64,000 nt of DNA from Treponema sp. (GTDB lineage: Bacteria; Spirochaetota; Spirochaetia; Treponematales; Treponemataceae): NCBI GenBank assembly GCA_017553635.1, contig JAFZKN010000019.1, positions 1 through 64,000 on the forward strand. Reading direction: 5' to 3'. The position numbers were made by a program, and so were the translations under genes. This document shows positions 58,698 to 64,000 of this stretch, in pieces. Every line of letters starts with the position of its first letter. Positions within the stretch are counted from its first letter, which is position 1. A model generated the notes under the pieces. It saw only the letters and a list, made by a program, of their open reading frames with translations. It made no database searches and was not told the DNA's origin.

Positions 58698-59183
58698 ATG
58701 GGAAGAAATGACCGGAGAAACAGGCACAACCACTCAAAGCAGAATCAGAACCAGCGCCAGAATCAAAATCAAAACCAGAATCAGACTCAGAATCAGCATA
58801 GCCAGCAGAACTGGCAGAAAAATAATTCAGAAAATATTCAGGAATTGCAGAACAAAGAAGCTGCAATCCGCGAGTTTAAAAGCAGATCTGTTATCTGTGC
58901 AAAATGCGGTAAACCGATTGAAGATCTTACAAGTGCAATTTCTGATGCCGAAGGAAAACCGATGCATTTTGACTGCGTTCTTGAAAGCTTAAAGTCAAAA
59001 GAAAGTATGCTTCCTGGACAGCAGATGACATATATTGGAAACGGAAGATTTGCAGTAGTAACTTTTGAAAATCCGCGAGACTTAAAGAAATTTAAGATTG
59101 AAAAAATAATTGAGTACGAAGACAAGACTAAGCCGGTTGAATGGCGAAATGAAATGGCAGATCTTTACAGCCAGGTAAAATAA
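58698..59183 (+). CDS. Gln/Asn-rich zinc-ribbon hypothetical protein
   Basis: A 161-residue protein. A low-complexity N terminus is rich in Asn, Gln, Arg and His (NQNQRQNQNQNQ). A structured part follows with CAKCGKPI and MHFDC, a single zinc-ribbon-like Cys/His set. Then ADLYSQVK closes it. The N-terminal tail comes from a short tandem repeat of CAGAAT/CAAAAT/CAAAAC units (58735-58805). The family is widespread in treponemes by my recollection, but no function can be given. Confidence 0.68.
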   Translation: MGRNDRRNRHNHSKQNQNQRQNQNQNQNQTQNQHSQQNWQKNNSENIQELQNKEAAIREFKSRSVICAKCGKPIEDLTSAISDAEGKPMHFDCVLESLKSKESMLPGQQMTYIGNGRFAVVTFENPRDLKKFKIEKIIEYEDKTKPVEWRNEMADLYSQVK

Positions 59184-59270
59184 AGTACATTCACTTCTTA
59201 ACCTTTACTGATTTAGCTTTATTTGTCGTGATTTTGACAAATCGATCAAATATTTCCAGTTCTCATACTC

Positions 59271-59299
59271 TTGAAATTTATCCTTTTTTATTCTAATAT
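59271..59299 (+). promoter_or_regulatory. Promoter of tRNA-Leu
   Basis: TTGAAA (59271-59276) and TAATAT (59294-59299) are separated by 17 bases, ten bases before the tRNA. Confidence 0.7.
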
Positions 59300-59308
59300 G
59301 TTCATATC

Positions 59309-59396
59309 GCCGGGATGGTGGAATAGGTAGACACAAGGGACTTAAAATCCCTCGGCAATTCAAACGGCCGTGCCAGTTCGATTCTGGTTCCCGGCA
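59309..59396 (+). tRNA. tRNA-Leu (UAA)
   Basis: Acceptor stem GCCGGGA/TCCCGGC, anticodon stem AGGGA/TCCCT with loop CTTAAAA giving anticodon TAA (59343-59345), a long variable arm of class II, and T arm CAGTTCGATTCTG. No CCA is encoded. This reads UUA codons, abundant in this AT-rich genome. Confidence 0.96.
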
Positions 59397-59430
59397 AAGA
59401 CTTTCGCCTTTTGCGAAAGTCTTTTTTTTT
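59397..59430 (+). terminator. Terminator after tRNA-Leu
   Basis: AAGACTTTCGC pairs with GCGAAAGTCTT around a five-base loop, then a T-run. A strong intrinsic terminator. Confidence 0.9.
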
Positions 59431-59442
59431 CTGGAGGTGCAG

Positions 59443-60315
59443 ATGTTTTCTGATACACATTTTCATTTTAGTTTAGCTTCTCCAGAAAATCGAGGAAAAA
59501 TTTTAAAGACCCTTGCTGAACGAGACTGTTTTTTCGGGCTGGATATTGGAACTCATTGTGATGATCTTTTAAATAGACAGAAACTTGTAAAAGAAACGGC
59601 ATGTTCTCTTGAAAATGAAATTCAGAAAAAAGTTTTTGATTATATTTATTTTTCTGCAGGAATCTGGCCTGCTCCTGAAGCAATAAAAAACAGATTTAAC
59701 GAAATGGTTCAGCTTGAAAACCAGATTAAAGATGCAGAAAATTCTTCTGATGATTTTTTTAAAAAGATTTGTGCAGTTGGAGAATGTGGTCTTGACCATC
59801 ACTGGAATCCGTCCGGGGCAGACGGCAGAAGTGAAAATGATTTTGACAGAGAACTCTTTTTCGGAGAAGCCGAAATGTTTGAAATGCAGCTTAATCTTGC
59901 GAAAAAATTCAATCTGCCTGTAATAGTACATTCGCGGGATGCTTTTGAAGGCACGCTTGAATGCATTAAAAATGTTTCTTACGATAATGGAATCATTCAC
60001 TGTTATTCATATGGACTTGAAGAGGCAAAGGCATTTCTTGACCGTGGCTGGTACCTTGCATTTGGCGGCAGTGTAACGTATACGAAAAAAGCAAAAATGG
60101 AACAGATGAAACAGCTTTTGCGATATGTTCCAAAAGACAGAATTTTGCTTGAAACAGATGCTCCCTATCTTGCGCCAGTCCCTTTCCGCGGACAGGAAAA
60201 TACTCCGCTTTTAATCGACAATACATACATGTTTATTGCAGAAATTCTTGGCTTAAACCCGGAAGAACTTTCTCTAACGGTAGATAACAATATAAGACGT
60301 CTTTTCAAATTATAG
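59443..60315 (+). CDS. tatD: TatD-family metal-dependent hydrolase
   Basis: A 290-residue TatD DNase. N-terminal metal-binding DTHFHF, then GECGLDHHW, PVIVHSRDAFEGTL, HCYSYGLEEAKAFLDRGWYLAFGG and LLETDAPYLAP. All ligand residues are present. A Mg-dependent 3'-5' exonuclease role is expected. GGAGG lies five bases before the ATG at 59443. Confidence 0.92.
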   Translation: MFSDTHFHFSLASPENRGKILKTLAERDCFFGLDIGTHCDDLLNRQKLVKETACSLENEIQKKVFDYIYFSAGIWPAPEAIKNRFNEMVQLENQIKDAENSSDDFFKKICAVGECGLDHHWNPSGADGRSENDFDRELFFGEAEMFEMQLNLAKKFNLPVIVHSRDAFEGTLECIKNVSYDNGIIHCYSYGLEEAKAFLDRGWYLAFGGSVTYTKKAKMEQMKQLLRYVPKDRILLETDAPYLAPVPFRGQENTPLLIDNTYMFIAEILGLNPEELSLTVDNNIRRLFKL

Positions 60316-60414
60316 AATTTCTAAAATCTGACGGATTCAGTTCTTTTTCTTCTATAAACATTAATAATTGCCAAATCGCCCTTTATGGCTTACAATATTC
60401 TTTACGGAGTATGT

Positions 60415-60918
60415 ATGAGAAAATTATCGATTTCTTTGTTTTTATTTTTCGTTTTTAGTTTATTCAATTTAAGTGCACAGAATGTTCCGAATCAAAAAAG
60501 AGCTGTAGGAACTGTTAATCTTGAAGTAATGTCTTTTAATGCAGATTCAACTTATGAAAAAGTAAAAAAACAGCTTGATGCATGGGAATTAAAATATGAT
60601 GATGCGGATTTGTTTTACAAGACTGAACTTATTTTTAAGAATTCCTACTTTAAGGGAATGGCATTAAGTAAGGTCGTAATTGGTTTTGATTTGAAAACAA
60701 AATATATAACTAGAGTTGAAATTACGGCTCTGGAAAATTCTAAGGCTGCATTAGATGCTTTTATAGCTGAACTTGCAAAAAAATATCCTTTGGAAAAGGC
60801 TTATGACCAGTGGACTGCAAAGAACGGTTATATCAAGCAGAAAGGTCTTACAATTACTTTCTATTTTGACAAGCGTCCGGTAGAGAAAAAAGAAGAGCCT
60901 AAAGAACAGGCAAAATAA
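60415..60918 (+). CDS. Exported hypothetical protein
   Basis: A 167-residue exported protein (signal peptide MRKLSISLFLFFVFSLFNLSAQ). The mature part has helical and beta segments (TYEKVKKQLDAWELKYDDADLFYKTELIF) and a charged tail ending KKEEPKEQAK. The ATG at 60415 is chosen for its signal peptide; the in-frame ATG at 60385 would add ten residues before it. The family is not recognised. Confidence 0.65.
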   Translation: MRKLSISLFLFFVFSLFNLSAQNVPNQKRAVGTVNLEVMSFNADSTYEKVKKQLDAWELKYDDADLFYKTELIFKNSYFKGMALSKVVIGFDLKTKYITRVEITALENSKAALDAFIAELAKKYPLEKAYDQWTAKNGYIKQKGLTITFYFDKRPVEKKEEPKEQAK

Positions 60919-60921
60919 AAA

Positions 60922-61350
60922 ATGGTTTATGTAGTTCTCGGTCTTTCTATTATAATAATTATTGTGGCACTTTCATATTTTTCTAATCTTGTAAAAAAGT
61001 CCGGGGGAGAGCAGAACGGGCGTACTAAGGCAGGTTCTGGAAAAAACGGTACTGGAGCGCAGAATTCAAACCCGGGTTTTGTGACTTGTCCTGTGTGCAA
61101 TACGCCTCTTGCTAAGGGGGAAAACCTTGTTTCGAAAGTTTACCGCCCGATGGATGTTCCGGATCAGAGATGTACGATAAGCGGCTGTCCGCACTGTTAT
61201 CCGCGCCCGGAGCCAGGCATAAAAAGGGCGTGTCCATGCTGTAAAAAAGAAATCCCGATCAACGGCTACCTTATCGCCCGGCTTTTTAACTACAAAAACA
61301 ATAAAAAGCACGTAATGGTCACCGGCTGCAGTGAATGCTGTAAAAAATAG
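60922..61350 (+). CDS. Membrane-anchored zinc-ribbon protein
   Basis: A 142-residue protein. One N-terminal TM helix (about 2-22), a linker rich in Gly and Asn, then Cys motifs: CPVCNTPL, CTISGCPHCYP, CPCCKKEI and the C-terminal CSECCKK. Two or more zinc sites are likely. It begins three bases after the preceding gene and is probably co-transcribed. The function is unknown. Confidence 0.7.
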   Translation: MVYVVLGLSIIIIIVALSYFSNLVKKSGGEQNGRTKAGSGKNGTGAQNSNPGFVTCPVCNTPLAKGENLVSKVYRPMDVPDQRCTISGCPHCYPRPEPGIKRACPCCKKEIPINGYLIARLFNYKNNKKHVMVTGCSECCKK

Positions 61351-61404
61351 GGCTTGGAGTGCGGTGAGTGTTTATCACGATGTTTTTAGATTAAGGATTT
61401 TTAG

Positions 61405-62124
61405 ATGAAAGTGTTAAAAAGATTTTTATGTTTGGTTTTATTTCTGGTATCGTTTTCAAAAGCATTTTCGTATGAAGGAACTGTATTGGAAGACAGAGTC
61501 CGTGTAAGGAATTCACCTTCTGTAAAATATTCTCAAGTTGTCGGAATTGTAAATAAAGGTGAAAAACTTGCAGTTACAGGTTATACAACTGAGCTGGATG
61601 AGATTGACGGTAAAAAAGAATGCTGGTATCAGGTAAGATTTTCGGGCTCTGATTATGAGTACTGCTATATTTATGGCGGGTATTTTAAGCCGGATGTCGA
61701 TAAAAGTGAACTTTATTCAGTTGATAAAGCTGAAGCTGCCGGATATGTTTTGTGGAATTTAATTGACGGAAGCAAACCGAGCGTGGTTGACATATATGAT
61801 TCTCATGCAATTGATTCATATTACGAAAAAGGCAAAAACGTTAAAAATAACGGAAACGAGTGTCGATTTGAATACGGTTCATTTAAGTTAGTGCTTGAAT
61901 ACAGTTACGGAGACATGCGCTGGAAATCAATGGAAATGTTTGCAGATGTAAATAATCCGCTTAATATAAAGCTTGGTATTTCTGTTGAAGAAGTTAAAAA
62001 GGCTTTTGGCCGGGATGTAAAGCTTAACGAATGGCTTTTTTTTGGAAGAGCCTGCGCTGCATTTAAATTAAACTGTTCTGACGGGATCCTAAAGTCAATT
62101 TCCTTTACTGTTCTGGAAGATTAA
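61405..62124 (+). CDS. Secreted protein with bacterial SH3 domain
   Basis: A 239-residue exported protein with a signal peptide ending FSKAFS. An SH3b-like domain (about 25-95) has VRVRNSPSVKYSQVVGIVNKGEKLAV. It is followed by a C-terminal beta-rich region of unknown fold. SH3b domains often bind cell wall or peptides. It is convergent with the Xre gene. Confidence 0.75.
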   Translation: MKVLKRFLCLVLFLVSFSKAFSYEGTVLEDRVRVRNSPSVKYSQVVGIVNKGEKLAVTGYTTELDEIDGKKECWYQVRFSGSDYEYCYIYGGYFKPDVDKSELYSVDKAEAAGYVLWNLIDGSKPSVVDIYDSHAIDSYYEKGKNVKNNGNECRFEYGSFKLVLEYSYGDMRWKSMEMFADVNNPLNIKLGISVEEVKKAFGRDVKLNEWLFFGRACAAFKLNCSDGILKSISFTVLED

Positions 62125-62133
62125 GGGGGGAAA

Positions 62134-62448
62134 TCAGTTATCCAGATTGCTTAAAAGTGATTTGATTATTGGTGTAATTAGAGACAATTGTTTTTTATCG
62201 CATCTATTGATTAGTTCAGCAATTTCTTTATTTGAAATTGATTTTTCATCAAAAAGTAAATCATCTGTTCGTACGTTCAATGCTTTTGATATTTCGACAA
62301 GAACCTGGAGGCTGAGCTTTGTTGAACCGGTTTCTATGTGGCTCATATGTGTCGGTGAAATGCTGATTTTTTCTGCCAGGTCTTCCTGTGTCAATTCTGC
62401 TATTTTTCTGAATTTCTTTATTCGTTTTCCAATTGCTTTATAATCCAC
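62134..62448 (-). CDS. Xre-family helix-turn-helix regulator
   Basis: A 104-residue regulator starting at GTG. The HTH_3 domain spans GKRIKKFRKIAELTQEDLAEKI, SPTHMSHIETGSTKLSLQVLVEISKALNV. A short C-terminal helical tail may dimerise. No ribosome binding site precedes the GTG; a TATAGG -10-like box lies seven bases upstream, overlapping a GCCTATATAG motif. This suggests leaderless, autoregulated expression. Confidence 0.85.
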   Translation of the reverse strand: MDYKAIGKRIKKFRKIAELTQEDLAEKISISPTHMSHIETGSTKLSLQVLVEISKALNVRTDDLLFDEKSISNKEIAELINRCDKKQLSLITPIIKSLLSNLDN

Positions 62449-62454
62449 TTTTAT

Positions 62455-62464
62455 GCCTATATAG
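62455..62464 (-). promoter_or_regulatory. Operator half-site near the Xre start
   Basis: GCCTATATAG at 62455-62464 is an exact copy of one arm of the inverted repeat at 62512-62539. It overlaps the presumed -10 of the Xre gene, pointing to autorepression. Confidence 0.5.
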
Positions 62465-62511
62465 TTAAATTTAGTTGAATTTTATAGGCAGCTAATCTAT
62501 AATTACATAGT

Positions 62512-62539
62512 CTATATAGGCTAAAAATAGCCTATATAG
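62512..62539 (+). promoter_or_regulatory. Perfect inverted-repeat operator
   Basis: CTATATAGGCTA (62512-62523) and TAGCCTATATAG (62528-62539) form a perfect 12-bp inverted repeat with an AAAA spacer. It lies directly upstream of TATAAT (62547-62552), the -10 of the downstream lipoprotein gene, and covers its -35 position. It is a likely binding site of the divergent Xre regulator. Confidence 0.75.
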
Positions 62540-62567
62540 TTCATATTATAATGACAAAGAGGGTTTT

Positions 62568-63269
62568 ATGAAACGAATTTCTGTACTTTTTATTATTAGT
62601 CTTTTATTTTTTAGTTGTGCTTCTTCTATTGTTGAAATGGGAGATGCAATTTCTACAAGCCGTTCGGTTCCTGAATTAAATACGGTTACTACGGTTTCTA
62701 TTGGTGATGTTATGTTGCTGCAGGCTACGGAAATAAAAACATCTGCTGTTCAAATACTTAAAGATGATCCGAAAGGTTTTTTTACTAAGGGATATTATAG
62801 GTTTTATGGTTTCGCTGAAAAAGGCATAAAACTTTATGCACCTATAGTTACAACCGGAGCAAATTTTCCTTATGGAACAAGGTGGTTTGCATATGGAGAA
62901 AGGACTGTAACAGATAGTACTTCTGTACAGTCTGAAAAAAAAGTTGTACTGTCGTTGGCTGGACTTGGAGGTTTGGGTAACTTCGCTAGAGGATTAAATA
63001 TACGTGAAGATTTTTATAAATTTACAGAAGTCACTTTGGAAGGGGCAGATAATTTTCAACAGACATTAATCTACACTGGAAGAGAAAAAAATATTGTAAA
63101 ATTTACATATCGTGAATTTAAAGATAACTTTGCAAGACCTGATTTTACAATTGATGTTCAATATGATTTATCAATGTCAAAAGATATATCTTTTAAGAAT
63201 GCAAGAATAGAAATAATTGATGCTACAAATAATTCTATAACATATAAGGTATTAAAGAATTTTAATTAA
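62568..63269 (+). CDS. Hypothetical lipoprotein under the Xre operator
   Basis: A 233-residue lipoprotein with lipobox LFFSC. It has a beta-rich mature domain (VTTVSIGDVMLLQATEI, YYRFYGFAEKGIKLYAP, LSLAGLGGLGNFARGL). No known family could be recognised. A TATAAT box and the inverted-repeat operator lie directly upstream, so expression is probably controlled by the divergent Xre regulator. GAGGG precedes the ATG. Confidence 0.68.
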   Translation: MKRISVLFIISLLFFSCASSIVEMGDAISTSRSVPELNTVTTVSIGDVMLLQATEIKTSAVQILKDDPKGFFTKGYYRFYGFAEKGIKLYAPIVTTGANFPYGTRWFAYGERTVTDSTSVQSEKKVVLSLAGLGGLGNFARGLNIREDFYKFTEVTLEGADNFQQTLIYTGREKNIVKFTYREFKDNFARPDFTIDVQYDLSMSKDISFKNARIEIIDATNNSITYKVLKNFN

Positions 63270-63293
63270 ACATTTGTCAGAGGGAAGGTAAAG

Positions 63294-63911
63294 ATGGAAA
63301 AGAATTTATTAATATGTTTTTGTATCTTGGTATTTGTTTCTTGTGGAAAAGATAAAGATAATGTTGTTCAGACGGGGCCAGATTTAAATGAGATTCCTAT
63401 TATCGAAGAAGAAAGAGAGTCATCGAAATTTCTTAAATTGCTTGAAAAAAAAGGAACATTTCTTATACAAGAACGATACAATGAAAAAACTTTAAAATAT
63501 TCCTTTCAGGATGATTACGAAAATATCTATACTGAATTAGTTAATGTAACAGATCCGACTTCAAATGCTTCAGTACATGTTTTAGATATTTCATATTACG
63601 TTTATCGGGGATATTCTGCAGGGAGCGAACGATACACTGCATATCTTGATGTTCAAGAATTGGATGAATTGATTAATTCTCTTGAGTATACAAAAAAGAG
63701 AGTTGAATCTTTAACAGATGAATCTTCATATACAACGTATACTTATACATCGTCGGAAGGGTGTCAAATTGGCGTAGTTTGGTATAATCCGAAAAAAATA
63801 TATCTGTTTTTTAAATTCGGTTCAGGAAAATGCGGAGTTGATTATTCAAATATTGATTCTTTTAAAGATGTCCTAATTGAATATAAGGGGATTTTGGAAA
63901 CATACAAATAA
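63294..63911 (+). CDS. Hypothetical lipoprotein
   Basis: A 205-residue lipoprotein with lipobox VFVSC. The mature part contains Tyr- and Ser-rich beta segments (ESSYTTYTYTSSEGCQIGV) and short helices. The family is not recognised. It lies 24 bp after the previous lipoprotein and likely shares its regulation. GAGGGAAGG precedes the start. Confidence 0.68.
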   Translation: MEKNLLICFCILVFVSCGKDKDNVVQTGPDLNEIPIIEEERESSKFLKLLEKKGTFLIQERYNEKTLKYSFQDDYENIYTELVNVTDPTSNASVHVLDISYYVYRGYSAGSERYTAYLDVQELDELINSLEYTKKRVESLTDESSYTTYTYTSSEGCQIGVVWYNPKKIYLFFKFGSGKCGVDYSNIDSFKDVLIEYKGILETYK

Positions 63912-63925
63912 AATAATGAAACATT

Positions 63926-63970
63926 GAGTTTGACTTTTTCATACACTTAAAAAATCCTCAAACTCTTTTT
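63926..63970 (+). terminator. Possible terminator after the lipoprotein pair
   Basis: GAGTTTGA pairs with TCAAACTC (eight pairs) with a 24-base loop, followed by five T. The large loop lowers confidence. Confidence 0.5.
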
Positions 63971-64000
63971 CACCTCTTTTTCGTCTCATAATTGAATCAA

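Noticed and set aside
1..64000. CRISPR array
   Set aside because: No regularly spaced direct repeats of 24-40 bases were seen and no cas gene frames are present.

Overview
The window looks like a chromosome segment of a host-associated or free-living Treponema (Spirochaetes). Support: a moderately AT-rich genome, an adjacent TmpA/TmpB-like antigen pair, many lipoproteins with spirochaete-style lipoboxes, a type III glutamine synthetase, HprK/HPr, and sigma70-like promoters. The species is inferred, not proven.

Layout. A 5S rRNA opens the window. At 0.7-13.2 kb an eight-gene minus-strand operon encodes a tripartite RND efflux system: TPR lipoprotein, small lipoprotein, TolC-type channel, adaptor, two Ig-like lipoproteins and two different RND pumps. 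From 13.4 to 24.9 kb are mostly housekeeping genes (mraY, ychF, rplM-rpsI, recX, purD) with an OmpA-family protein, a GGDEF-EAL protein, azlCD and an unusual HTH-REC regulator. From 24.9 to 32.8 kb are glnN, the tmpA/tmpB-like pair, a PC4-like protein, and hprK-ptsH-lexA-holA plus hpf. The stretch 32.9-35.9 kb is accessory: a small HTH regulator, an Rpn/PD-(D/E)XK protein, and a formylglycine-generating-enzyme-fold lipoprotein. The 3' end of that lipoprotein gene carries the codon signature of a diversity-generating-retroelement variable region. From 36.0 to 42.0 kb are a PadR-HAAS-PspC module, an ATP-grasp enzyme, a diguanylate cyclase and pgeF.

The most unusual block is 42.0-53.8 kb, a ten-gene minus-strand operon. 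It combines a NifH-like ATPase, a split pair of nitrogenase-component-1-like proteins, and a fused two-domain component-1-like protein of 874 aa. Between them sit hypF, hypC, hypD and hypE, the genes that make the Fe(CN)2CO unit of [NiFe] hydrogenases. It also has a TM1266-family small protein at its head and a methyltransferase at its tail. No hydrogenase subunit, hypA or hypB, and no hydE/F/G, is present in the window. The arrangement mimics nifH-nifDK-nifEN with Hyp proteins in place of the Nif cofactor pathway. It suggests an undescribed nitrogenase-like enzyme with an iron-cyanide/carbonyl-dependent cofactor.

From 53.8 kb the plus strand carries the rpsP-khpA-rimM-trmD-rplS operon. It is followed by YlqG/YlqH-like, YraN and small proteins, tRNA-Leu(UAA), tatD, secreted proteins, and an Xre regulator divergent from two lipoproteins across a perfect inverted-repeat operator.
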